Assembly (NCBI GenBank): GCA_033725935.1
Contig: MU867063.1
Location: 863,694-927,693, forward strand
Source of the DNA: Cladorrhinum sp. PSN259
Taxonomy: Eukaryota > Ascomycota > Sordariomycetes > Sordariales > Podosporaceae
Direction of reading: 5' to 3'
DNA length: 64,000 nucleotides
In this document: piece by piece, positions 52,655-63,567 of the stretch
Layout of the letters: the number at the start of each line of letters is the position of its first letter
Numbering within the stretch: position 1 is the first letter of the stretch
The notes under the pieces: generated by a model
What the model saw: only the letters and a program-made list of their open reading frames with translations
Database searches by the model: none
Told to the model about the DNA's origin: nothing
Translations under genes and position numbers: made by a program

Positions 52655-55600
52655 ATGAAGTAAGAGACATCCCAAACCACACACAGCACAGTGACCACCA
52701 GTTCGTGGAATCACGAATAATGGACCTGTCAGACTGTTATATACCGTTTCCGCCAGGGACTGACATGGTGTGCCAAGATTCGCAAAGGAGCTTGAACAGA
52801 ACGCTGTTCCAGGTACGCATCCCTTGTTTCCACACACATACCGTCTTCAACACCAATCGATTTCTGCCGAGACATGTTTTTATCATCATGATTGGGCGCG
52901 GAATACGCCGCCCAGGATCGACACGTCAAAGTGTCCCAGACAGACGCGCGCCAACGCATAGTGTGGATATTTAGAAACTGAAGATCATACTAACTCATCC
53001 CGTGGCGGTCAGAATGGCGCGTCAAATATCTCAACTACAAGGCTGGCAAGAAGTCCATCAAGGCCGTGTGCCGCGCAATCAGCCGTGCAAGCTTGACCCC
53101 TACTTTGGTGAGACGGTCATCTGAGCAGCAGCAAATACAGACGCCACAGCAGCCTTACACGACTCCAAGTAGCTTCTTTGGGCTTGCCCAGAACTTCACG
53201 CCTCCTAGAAGGAAAAATGATAGTCTCGCAAGCAACAATATCGATCCGCTTGAGACCAAGGCTGCAGGAGCCAAGCCTAGAGAGGATGTCACGTCTGCAC
53301 TGACCCGGTCCCCCGAGAGCGGCATGCGATATGATAGCATTGGGGGGGTTCCTCAATCTCGTGCCAGTGATAAGAATTTCGAGCTTCCAGCGCCGGCCAT
53401 GAAAATTCCATCCAGGACCGACGATGCTTCAGTGCGGCTGAGTCGTCTGGCGCTGCAGAGGAGCGCGTCGATGGCTAATGTACCTGCTACTGGACACCGC
53501 TCTCAATCGAGTTTTGAGCTTCCTGCAGGCGGCGTGCCCACGACACCTCGCCAACGACTGTCTCGGATTTTCACCACTGGGTCGGCAGTTACGCAGCAAG
53601 TAACAAACAAATCAGAAACAGGGACGCATAACTTCGATTCTGTGCGGGCTGCCGAGCGTGATTTCTTCAATTTTCTTGACAAGGAACTGGACAAGATTGA
53701 GACCTTTTACAAGCAAAAGGAGGACCAGGCGACCGAGCGGCTGGTCACATTGCGCGCGCAGCTGCATGAAATGCGCAACAGGAGAACCGCCGAGATTGCC
53801 GAGGCAAAACGGACACGAGAAGTCAGCCGAAACCCCAGCTCAAGTGACGATGACGCCGGAATTAAAAACAAAGATGGAAATCGGGATTGGATTTCACCGC
53901 TGAAGGGCAAGTTTCTCAAACCAGGACCTAACTCCAAAGCTTTGCAGAAGATGACGCGGACGCCTGTGATGCACAGTCAAAATGTTGACGATGGGCGTGA
54001 CTATGTCCGAAGACCACCAGGAGACGACGTCCCATACCGTGTTGCAAAGCGAAAGCTCAAGATCGCACTACAAGAGTTTTACCGTGGCCTCGAATTGCTC
54101 AAATCGTATGCTCTTCTGAACCGGACAGCCTTCCGTAAACTCAACAAAAAGTATGACAAGGCGGTTAAGGCCCGCCCGCCATACAGGTACATGAATGAGA
54201 AGGTCAACAAGTCTTGGTTTGTCAACAGTGACATTCTCGACGGACACATTACCACGGTAGAAGACCTCTATGCTAGATACTTTGAGCGAGGCAATCACAA
54301 GATCGCTGCTGGTAAACTTCGCAGCCTCAACAAGCCTCACGGAGACTCTTCGGACAGCGCTTTCCGCAGCGGCCTGATGATCGGACTTGGTGGTGTTTTC
54401 AGTATCCAAGGGCTCATTTACGGAGCCGAGCTCCTCTTTGACGCAGATGAGCGCATTCAGCAAGAAACAGCTTACTTAATGCAGCTTTACGGAGGGTACT
54501 TCCTAATGCTCTTTTTGTTTATTTTGTTCACCTTGGACTGCCGAATGTGGACTAAAAACAAGGTCAACTATACCTTCATCTTCGAATTCGATTCACGGAA
54601 CTTTCTAGATTGGAAGCAGGTGGCCGAATTCCCCAGCTTTTTCTTCGCTCTTCTTGGAGTGTTTATGTGGCTCAACTTCTCGAGACTGGGTGACTGGGAA
54701 GATTTGTATCTCTATTACCCCGTGCTTCTAATCGGCATAACTCTCCTGATTATCTTCTTCCCTGCTCCCATCCTTCATTACAAGGCCCGCAGGTGGTTTG
54801 CATACTCTCATGTAGGTTCCTCATAACCGTCAACCCCCTGGCGTTAGTCCCAACTAACCGATTGCCTCCAGTACCGACTACTTCTATCAGGTTTGTATCC
54901 TGTCGAGTTTCGAGATTTCTTCCTGGGCGATATCTGGTGTTCGCTTACATATGCCACCTGCGTATGATACTGCTCTCCCCGAATCTTGATTTCAGGCGTA
55001 GCCTAACTGAACTGAAATAGAATATCGAGCTCTTCTTTTGCCTATACGCCAACGGCTGGAACAACCCTCAGCAATGCAACTCATCGCACTCTCGTCTCTT
55101 GGGCTTTTTCGGCGCTCTACCGCCAATATGGCGTGCTCTTCAGTGTCTAAGACGTTACTACGACACCAAGAACGTGTTTCCGCATTTGGCCAACTGCGGA
55201 AAATACGGCATGACGATCCTCACAGCAATTTTTCTCAGCATGTACCGGATCTCGAATACGCAAGCCAACATGAGCATATTCATTGTGTTTGCTACCATCA
55301 ACGCGGTGTACTGCTCCATTTGGGATCTGTTTATGGATTTCTCTTTGCTTCAAGCAAATGCCAGGCGGAAGCTTTTGCGAGATATCATGGCTATTCAACC
55401 TGTCTCGACGTACTATATCATCATGGTGGTCGATCCGATTCTGCGATTCTCGTGGATCTTCTATGCTATCTTTACGCATAATACTCAGCATAGCACTATC
55501 GTGACCTTCATTGTTGCGTTTGCTGAGGTTTTTCGGAGAGGTATTTGGGCGCTGTTGCGTGTTGAGAATGAACATTGCGGCAATGTGGCGCAGTACAAGG

Positions 55601-56313
55601 CTTCGAGGGACACGCCGTTGCCATATATCATTGAGCAGTCGAGGAGTGCTAGCAGTGAGAGGCTTAGTCTGGGAGAAGCTGCTTCTATCAAAGGAAAGGG
55701 TGAGATGCTGCAGGCGCCTGTTGGTGGAACTACTCCTCATGCGGGTCACGTCCGTCGCCCGTCGGCAGTCACCTTTGGTGGTGCCGCTTCGGGTGCGGAT
55801 GCTATGACGCCTGGATCGTATAGGCTTAGGCCGACTACGACGAACCGGTCTAACAGCGGGGGCGTCACGCATGATGGGTCTGGTATCACACCAGGTGCGG
55901 CGGCAGTTGAGCCTTCAGCTGTTGAAGAAGGAAACGTCCCTGCTGCGACTACTTCTGGTGCTTCTGGTAATGGACCTAGCGCGTTTAGACGTAGGTACTC
56001 GGAGACGGTGAACAAAAAGTCCATCCTTCAAGCGATGGCGGAAGCGCACAAGCAGGACTTTGAGAAGAAGAGGGTTCCAGCGGAGCATACGCGGTCCGCT
56101 AGTGGCGGAGGTGGACTTTTGAGTACTGCTGTGGTTGATGAGGATGAGGATGAGGATGAGGAGGAGGCGGATGATGATTTGGCGGGGATGAGGAGTGAGG
56201 ATGAAGATGAGGATGAAGATGATTCGGGGAGTTTGGAGCATGAGAGGATGCATGTGAGGGAGGCGCAACGCTTGGTTAGTCGAGCTAGGGGCGAGAGTGG
56301 TGAGTTGGAGTGA
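52655..56313 (+). CDS. SYG1: SPX-EXS domain phosphate exporter-like protein (SYG1/XPR1)
   Basis: Five exons: 52655-52659, 52778-52812, 53013-54811, 54872-54961 and 55021-56313, giving 1073 residues. The first exon is only ATGAA. With donor GTAAGA and acceptor CCAAG (ACTGAC branch 13 bases before) it yields MKFAKELEQNAVPEWRVKYL, the universal SPX start. The SPX domain, which senses inositol pyrophosphates, extends to about residue 390 with a long Ser-rich insert and LKIALQEFYRGLELLKSYAL and LNRTAFRKLNKKYDK. Membrane helices and the EXS domain follow: GLMIGLGGVFSIQGLIYG, LDCRMWTKNKVNYTFIFEFD, FFLGDIWCSLTYATCN, YYDTKNVFPHLANCGKY. The tail is acidic (DEDEDEDEEEADDDL). XPR1-type proteins export phosphate; yeast Syg1 has signalling links. 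Confidence 0.9.
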
Positions 56314-57332
56314 GTGGTCTGTCCGAGGTTGGGGCTGTTGAAGCGTTTTCTTTTTTGAGTAAGTTCGGTGTTTGGTGTCTTTTTGAGGGGCTTTTTCTTT
56401 GAAGGTGTGTGTGTGTGTGTCTGGTCTGTGAATGCGGCTCATGTTATTAATGCTGTGGGAATTGAAGGCTATAAAATTGGCTGCTTGCATTCGATGGCAT
56501 AGAAAACGGGGGAAGGGAGCATTTTCTTTTGGGTTGGTAATAGAGGCAAGCAACAGCATCTGGAAGGTATTATTCATCATGGTTGTCGTTGTTGGCTGAA
56601 GCATTGATTATACCCCGTTAGAGTCAATTGATTTTCTTTTGCTTGTTTTTCATATCTTCAAGTCTTTTTTTGAAACCTGCGAATAAATCGAGCAAGTCAA
56701 GTGCTGAAAATGTCTAGCAAAAAAAAAAAAAAAGGGGGGGGGGGGGGGGGGGGGGTTTGGGTTTTTTATTACAAACCTTGCTTTTCACGTCAGGAGGCAC
56801 GACGTTTATTTACGTGGTGTGACCCAGGTGTGCCAGTTTGAGGGTTTACCNNNNNNNNNNACCCCCCCCCCCCCACCCCCCCCCCCCCCCCCCCCCGCCC
56901 CCCCCCCCCCCCCCCGGCCCCGCCGCCCCCGCCCCCCCCCCGCATGGGGTTGATGAGTACAAACCTTGCTTTTCTCGTCAGGAGGCTCGACGTTTCTTGA
57001 CGTGGTGTGAGCACTGTGAGCCAGTTTGAGGGTTGACCGCCAGATTCACTGTGTGCCTAACTCCAACAGGCCAGCCACTTATGATCTCGGACGGTTGAGA
57101 ATTTCCTCACGTTTCTCTGAGAGTGTATCCAACCCTTCGTATAGTAATAACCAAGTCCAAGACATTCACAGACACAGGAATCACAAGTTGACCAACTTGA
57201 ACAGTTCTTTATTCTTTTTCTATACCCTAATATCTCGCCAAAAAACTAGCAAGCATATTTTTCCAAATTCAAAAGACCAGTCGAATTGCTCTTCCAGGAA
57301 CACAAGCGATAGCTAATCAATAGCAAGCAAAC
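56314..57332. other. intergenic with homopolymers and assembly gap
   Basis: Holds the SYG1 3' UTR, a TG repeat near 56406, a run of 15 A directly followed by 22 G (56719-56755), the unknown bases and a C-rich block to about 56941. The segments flanking the gap are near duplicates. The right part is the 3' side of the kinase gene. Confidence 0.6.
56851..56860. other. assembly gap (ten N)
   Basis: Ten unknown bases followed by about 80 mostly C bases. The true size and sequence are not known. Confidence 0.98.
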
Positions 57333-58219
57333 TTAGTTCTCGTAGATCCACTCGTAGGCAGTGGACTTGTAGGAGTTGAGCTCCTCAGGCTTGAACCAGA
57401 GAGCAATCTCCTTCTTGGCGTTCTCGACGGAGTCGGAACCGTGGCAGACGTTGCGGCCGACATCGATGGCGTAGTCGCCACGGATGGTGCCAGGGGCGGA
57501 GGCAAGGGGGTTGGTGGCACCGAGGAGAGCTGTGAAAAAGGGGCCTCATGTCAGTTTGCTGTTCAAGGGAAATGGGGCTGAATAGAGCTTACTGCGGCCA
57601 GTCTTGACGGCATCCTTGCCCTCCCAGACCATGGCGGCGATGGGGCCGGAGTTCATGTACTTGACGAGACCGGGGAAGAAAGGCTTATCCTTAAGGTCGG
57701 CATCTGGTAGATTGATGGTCAGTACGCCGCATATCAAGGGTGAATCTCCTTCTCGTCTACTTGGAAAACGTACAGTGGGACTCGAGGTGAGCAACGCCGG
57801 GGCTGACGAGCTTCAGGGCAACGAGCTTATAGCTGTTTCAGAGTGTCAGCATGCACGATGTAGTGTCAAAAGGGGAGCTTCAGCTGTGGCGGTGTTGTAC
57901 CAGAGCCTAAAGCTGAGGATTTACTCACCCACGGTTCTCGAAGCGAGAGATGATAGGACCAACGAGGCCACGCTGATTGCATTATTAGTATCTATCCCTT
58001 GGGGAAGGCATGCATCGTGTGCGTGCATACCTGGACGCCATCGGGCTTGATAGCAATGAAGCTATTTCCATTGTCAGACTCTGAAACCCAAATGGCGGGG
58101 TAGTGGCGAGGAGGAGAGCATGATGGCGGGGTAATGAAAGAACATGGAAATCCGAAGGTGATTCTGGTGGAGAGAATCAAGGGATTGGAATATTCAACTT
58201 ACGTCTGCTCGGTGGACAT
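57333..58219 (-). CDS. NDK1: nucleoside diphosphate kinase
   Basis: Transfers the gamma phosphate from ATP to NDPs through a phospho-histidine. Six exons on the minus strand: 58219-58203, 58061-58031, 57972-57929, 57832-57774, 57703-57593 and 57529-57333, giving 152 residues, exactly the family length. The product reads MSTEQTFIAIKPDGVQRGLV, then GPIISRFENRGYKLVALKLV, HYADLKDKPFFPGLVKYMNS and GRTLLGATNPLASAPGTI. The active site is NVCHGSDSVENAKKE with the catalytic His. It ends YEWIYEN. Branch points such as GATACTAATAA are clear. Upstream the reading frame continues without a stop to an ATG at 58558, which would add 113 residues with a membrane segment; that longer form is treated as a separate finding. 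Confidence 0.93.
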
Positions 58220-59371
58220 TTTGACTGGTTCTTGCGGTTTCGCGGCAGAATTGACAAGAGGATGAAGTGGTTGAGGTTGGGAAGAAGAAGGGGGGGGAAG
58301 AGAGGAAATTTGCTGCTGAAGAGCTGGAGAGGAGGGTCGGAAAGATGTGGGGTCGAAAGCACCCGAAAAATACATGACGGTTAACACAACGACCCACACA
58401 TTTAGGAGAAGCTGCAGATACCCCCCAAAGCTGCCCAACGACGTTTGAAACGAGCCTCGAAGCCGTTGGAACCCACCATTGTTCTGTGGTGGTGTTTGGG
58501 GTGGTTGTTGTTGTTGCTGTTCTCGCGGTTGCCGCGTCTTTTCTTTTTGGTCTGCCATGCTTCTTCTATTTTCTTCGGAAGCTGATTGACCCGGGATCTT
58601 GGGCTTGTGTCATCAGTCAGCCAATTCTCGTGTGTCTGATGCAGAATTAAGGGATGAGGTTATTTGAGACTAGACACTGAAAAGTTGGAGATCCTTCAAT
58701 CAGTTCCTACAACATGCTGTCGAGGTGATGCTGGAGGGGATAGTTCTCTCATAACAACAGCTGTTCACGCCTAATTGACTACTAAAAGTGTTATAAGACG
58801 GTTAGTGGCATATCCATGCATTCTCGACCAGATGTCAGCTAAAAAGCAGTCAATATGTATACTGACTGCTCAGTATCAGAGGCTATTCAAAATTCTTATA
58901 TCAGACGCTGACAATCACCAACTAAAGTTCGAATTCAAACTACACATGTCGCATCAGGCCAAGTTCGTGGATTGTGAACAAGCAAAGAATCGTCAGGAAG
59001 CCCCGATTGAAGCATATAGCTGGGAGAAGATGCAACTAGCAAAATTAATCAAGTCCCACTAAATGACGGCTAAAAGGGTGCCGGTGGATATTGTTAGCGG
59101 CGGCGGGGTGACCAGGGGTTGCTAGGGCCAGCGTTTCCCTGTCTCAAGATGGACAGCTCACCAACTTGCTTGTATCCCGAGTCGACACCTTGAAACTTGG
59201 ACCAAGCCACAACTTCTGGACAAAAAGCCATTGAAGATTTCTTTGGCCCTGGAGGACTTTAGATGAGCGCCAGGACGCCATAAAAGTTGGTGTCTCTTTG
59301 CTTTTTCATTTTTGAGTTTGAATAGTTCTGCGCGTCGCATCCAACACAGCGAGCGGCGCTAGGTGGTCGAG
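58220..59371. other. divergent intergenic region
   Basis: The first 340 bases are open in frame with the kinase (possible N-terminal extension). The remainder holds the promoters of the kinase and glucosidase II genes. The 95-codon frame at 58775 has no family features. Confidence 0.45.
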
Positions 59372-62344
59372 ATGCACCTTTCGGGCCCGCTGTCCGGGAA
59401 GTGGGCAGCCACCTCTTTGGGGTTGCTGTCTATTCTCTCCACAGTCTTCATTCCAGCAGTTGCTGTCAAGGAACATGACTTCAAGAAGTGCCACCAGTCT
59501 GGCTTCTGTTCGCGAAATCGAGCCTTTGCAGACCATGCCCTCGCCGCGAGCTCATGGCAGTCACCTTACACAATCCTCCCCGAGTCCGGCGCATTCAAGG
59601 ATGGGCAATACCAGGCCACCATCCTAAAGACCATCAACGACAAAGGCGACACCGTTCGTCTTCCCATCAACATCTCCTTCCTCGAGTCCGGAACTGCGCG
59701 AGTCACTGTCGATGAAGAGAAGAGACAAAAGGGCGAGATCGAGTTACGGCACGACAGCAAGGCTAGAAAGGAGCGCTATAATGAGGCAGAGAAATGGGTT
59801 ATTGTCGGCGGACTTGAACTTGACAAGACCGCCAAGGTTGAGTCTGAGGACAAGAGGCAGCTTACCGTCAAGTACGGCCCTACTTCCAATTTCGAAGCCA
59901 TCATCAAGTTCTCTCCCTTTAGCATCGACTTCAAGCGCGATGGAGCCAGCCAGATCAAGTTCAATGACCACGGCCTCCTGAACGTGGAGCACTGGAGGCC
60001 AAAAATTGAAAAGGCCCCTGAGCCCGAGCCCGAGAAGAAAGAGGGCGAGGAAGCCACTGAAGGAGAGCAAAAGGAAGAAGAAAAGAAGGACGAGCCCAAG
60101 GGAGTTGACGAGAGCACTTTCTGGGAGGAGACCTTTGGCGGCAACACCGACACAAAGCCTCGTGGTCCCGAGAGTATCGGACTCGATATCTCTTTCGTAG
60201 GATTCGAGCACGTTTTTGGCATCCCATCCCACGCCACCTCGTTGTCATTGAAGCAAACCCGCGGTGGCGAGGGCAACTACGAGGAACCATACAGGTTGTA
60301 CAATGCCGATGTTTTCGAGTACATTCTCGATAGTCCCATGACTCTGTATGGAGCCATTCCATTCATGCAGGCTCATCGCAAGGGTTCTAGTGTCGGTGTC
60401 TTCTGGCTCAATGCTGCCGAAACCTGGGTTGACGTCGTCAAGGCCAAGGGCTCCAAGAACCCCCTTGCCCTTGGCCTTGGCTCAAAAACAACCACGCGCA
60501 CTCACTGGATGTCAGAGAGCGGCCTGTTGGACGTGTTTGTATTCCTCGGCCCCACTCCCAAGGACCTGACTACCAAGTATGCGGAGCTCACTGGCACCAC
60601 GACCATGCCTCAGGAGTTCGCCCTTGGTTACCATCAGTGCCGCTGGAACTACGTCTCGGACGACGATGTCAAGGATGTGGATCGCAAGATGGATAAGTTC
60701 AAGATGCCTTATGACGTTATTTGGCTCGACATTGAGTACACCGACGAGAAGAAGTACTTCACCTGGGATCAGCATAGCTTCAAGGACCCCATTAGCATGG
60801 GCAAGCAGCTTGCCAGCCACGGCAGACAGCTCGTCACCATTATAGACCCTCACATCAAAAACGTTGACAACTATCCGGTCGTTGCGGAGCTCAAGTCCAA
60901 GGACTTGGCTGTCAAGAACAAGGATGGAAACATCTTTGAGGGGTGGTGCTGGCCTGGCTCTTCTCACTGGATCGATGCCTTCAGCCCCAAGGCCCGTGAA
61001 TGGTGGGCGACCCTCTTCAAGTACACATCCTTCAAGGGAACCCTCGAGAACACCTGGATTTGGAACGACATGAACGAGCCTTCGGTCTTCAATGGTCCTG
61101 AGGTTACCATGCCCAAGGACAACCTCCACGACGGAAATTGGGAGCATCGTGACGTTCACAACCTGAACGGTATGACCTTCAACAACGCCACATTCCACGC
61201 CCTCAAGTCTCGTAAGCCTGGCGAGCTTCGCCGCCCCTTCGTTTTGACCAGAGCTTTCTTTGCCGGTTCTCAGCGCGTTGGTGCCATGTGGACTGGTGAC
61301 AACATGGCCGAATGGGGCCATCTCAAGGCTTCAATTCCTATGGTTCTTAGCCAGGGAATTTCTGGCTACCCCTTTTCTGGCGCCGATGTTGGCGGCTTCT
61401 TCGGTAACCCAGGAAAGGATCTTCTCACTCGCTGGTATCAGGCTGGTGCTTTCTACCCCTTCTTCCGCGGCCACGCTCATATTGATGCGCGCCGCCGCGA
61501 GCCTTACCTCATGGGCGAGCCGTACAACACCATCATTGCCGCTGCTCTTCGCCTTCGCTACAGCCTGCTTCCATCATGGTACACCGCATTCCACCAGGCT
61601 CATGTCGATGGCACCCCAATCATCAAGCCAATGTTTTACACTCATCCTTCGGAAGAGGGTGGCCTGGCCATTGACGACCAGTTCTTCGTCGGGAACACCG
61701 GTCTCCTCGCCAAACCTATCACCGAGCAGGACAAGGAGACTGTTGACATCTGGATTCCCGACAACGAGATCTACTATGACTACTTCACGTACAGCCTCAT
61801 CCCTGCCACCAAGGGCAACTATGTGACACTCGATGCTCCTCTGCACAAGATTCCCCTTCTCATGCAGGGCGGACGCATCTTTGCCCGTCGGGACCGCCCT
61901 CGTCGGTCCAGCGCTCTGATGAAGTGGGATGATTACACCCTTGTCGTCACCATTGGTCGGGATCCCAATCGTGCCGAGGGCGAGCTTTATGTTGATGATG
62001 GCGATTCTTATGACTTTGAGCAGGGCCAGTATATCCACCGCAAGTTTGTCTTTGACGATGCTGCCAAGACTATGGTCTCGACTGATGCCGAGGGTCGTGA
62101 CACCAAGAGCACCAAGGAAGGCGAATGGCTTAAGAAGATGCACGGTGTTTCTGTTGACAAGATCATTATCGTTGGCGCCCCAGTTTCGTTTGCTGGCAAG
62201 AAGGAGGTCACTGTTGAGTCCGAGGGTAAGACTTGGACTGCTTCAGTGGAGAGTAACGCCCCTGCTTCTGGCCGGACGGCGTTTGTGGTCATCAAAAAGG
62301 TTGGTGCTCCTATTGGGGCCAACTGGAAGATTGATTTTGCATAA
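59372..62344 (+). CDS. ROT2: glucosidase II alpha subunit (GH31)
   Basis: Trims the two inner glucoses from N-glycans in the ER and so controls the calnexin cycle. A single exon of 990 residues, near the family norm. The N-terminus has a signal peptide (ATSLGLLSILSTVFIPAVAV) followed by KEHDFKKCHQSGFCSRNRAF, typical of the alpha subunit. The GH31 domain shows DVIWLDIEYTDEKKYFTWD, the nucleophile Asp at about residue 566 in WIWNDMNEPSVFNG, and the acid/base Asp at about residue 643 in GAMWTGDNMAEW. RGHAHIDARRREPYL also matches. A charged Glu/Lys insert at about residues 210-245 separates the N-terminal beta domain from the barrel. No intron or frame break is seen; codon use is strongly GC-biased. 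Confidence 0.95.
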   Translation: MHLSGPLSGKWAATSLGLLSILSTVFIPAVAVKEHDFKKCHQSGFCSRNRAFADHALAASSWQSPYTILPESGAFKDGQYQATILKTINDKGDTVRLPINISFLESGTARVTVDEEKRQKGEIELRHDSKARKERYNEAEKWVIVGGLELDKTAKVESEDKRQLTVKYGPTSNFEAIIKFSPFSIDFKRDGASQIKFNDHGLLNVEHWRPKIEKAPEPEPEKKEGEEATEGEQKEEEKKDEPKGVDESTFWEETFGGNTDTKPRGPESIGLDISFVGFEHVFGIPSHATSLSLKQTRGGEGNYEEPYRLYNADVFEYILDSPMTLYGAIPFMQAHRKGSSVGVFWLNAAETWVDVVKAKGSKNPLALGLGSKTTTRTHWMSESGLLDVFVFLGPTPKDLTTKYAELTGTTTMPQEFALGYHQCRWNYVSDDDVKDVDRKMDKFKMPYDVIWLDIEYTDEKKYFTWDQHSFKDPISMGKQLASHGRQLVTIIDPHIKNVDNYPVVAELKSKDLAVKNKDGNIFEGWCWPGSSHWIDAFSPKAREWWATLFKYTSFKGTLENTWIWNDMNEPSVFNGPEVTMPKDNLHDGNWEHRDVHNLNGMTFNNATFHALKSRKPGELRRPFVLTRAFFAGSQRVGAMWTGDNMAEWGHLKASIPMVLSQGISGYPFSGADVGGFFGNPGKDLLTRWYQAGAFYPFFRGHAHIDARRREPYLMGEPYNTIIAAALRLRYSLLPSWYTAFHQAHVDGTPIIKPMFYTHPSEEGGLAIDDQFFVGNTGLLAKPITEQDKETVDIWIPDNEIYYDYFTYSLIPATKGNYVTLDAPLHKIPLLMQGGRIFARRDRPRRSSALMKWDDYTLVVTIGRDPNRAEGELYVDDGDSYDFEQGQYIHRKFVFDDAAKTMVSTDAEGRDTKSTKEGEWLKKMHGVSVDKIIIVGAPVSFAGKKEVTVESEGKTWTASVESNAPASGRTAFVVIKKVGAPIGANWKIDFA

Positions 62345-63567
62345 ATCAAGAGAGGTGGAGCGCGTGATAGCGTGTATTCATGAATTTTATATATCATGTC
62401 TTTTATTTTTATTTTTTAAATGGAATGCAAACATTTCCAAGTCTCAAACAACCGCTCAATTACTTGGTCCAGCTTTATTTTGCTGACAGAAGAAGCACTC
62501 AATCAATTGATGCTCACCTTTTTTCAAAGCCAAGTTTATTTTTTACCCCCTGCTGTGCCACATAATATTTTCCAACGGAGCAAAAAAGGAAGGCTTCATT
62601 TCGGGCTCTGAAAAAAACTCTTTTTGTACCACCGAACAAGAAGAGTTGGGGAACAACCCCAGATCACGAGGCTTTCTTCATGCTTGCTTTTGCATGCGCG
62701 GTACCTTGCATTTGGTTCTGACGGCAAACGAGACGGATAACTGCCATGTGGCTCGTACTACATAACACTGCATACAAGCCCCAAAAAACGTTTTTCTTTG
62801 GTCCCGGCTGGCAATTGGGCCTGAAGGGGAAAAAAAAGGAAAAAAACCTCGTATCCAGTCCTTTGGTGATTCGTCGAATGTAGTGCGACGTTTCTAGCTG
62901 TTATTGTTTATCTAAGTTGGGTGAGAGGTCAGAGGTGTGTAGTGTAGTGTAAATCGCATTTGTGCTCTGTGTTTCCCTCGGATTTTTGAAATATTAAATG
63001 GGGCAAAAAAAACAAGAAAAAAATCCCAGGGGGTGGCGATGTCAACGGTTTTACACAGTACAATGAAAGTTGAATGGTTGAGAGAGAGAGAGAGGCACAG
63101 AAAGTTGAATTGGATTGCGGGGCCTAGGGAAAATGGGGATAAATGGGTGAGATATTGATTGGTTTGGGATAGATGATCTACAACCGAGCGGCGCGAAGTC
63201 GTGGAGGGGGTGGTATCCTACCACGCGTGCCTGCCTAGACTACATACCTTGTAGGTGTAGGTAGTATTGGTATAATAGGGGGCTGTTTGCCTCTCACAAC
63301 CAAACCGTGGTTGCGTTGTCTCTGTTTGTGTGTTTTTTCTTGTGGATATATATAACATTCTTTCGACTTTGGTACAAGTGATCTGCAAATCATTCGCTTT
63401 TTTGCAGTTCGCCCTGTTTAAACGGGGATTTCTTTTCCATTCCTTTCACTTTTTTTATTACCCTTGGGATTTTTTGTATCCCTTTGCATCCACACTTGTT
63501 CAAAATATCAATCATATCCTGTATAACAACTGGATATTTCAGAGAGACAACCACACCATCAGCAACC
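62345..63567. other. intergenic, promoter of the secreted peptidase gene
   Basis: About 1.2 kb with several A runs (around 62830, 63005) and a GA repeat at about 63080-63095. The sequence just before 63568 is pyrimidine-rich, as in leaders of highly expressed fungal genes. No gene supported. Confidence 0.5.
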
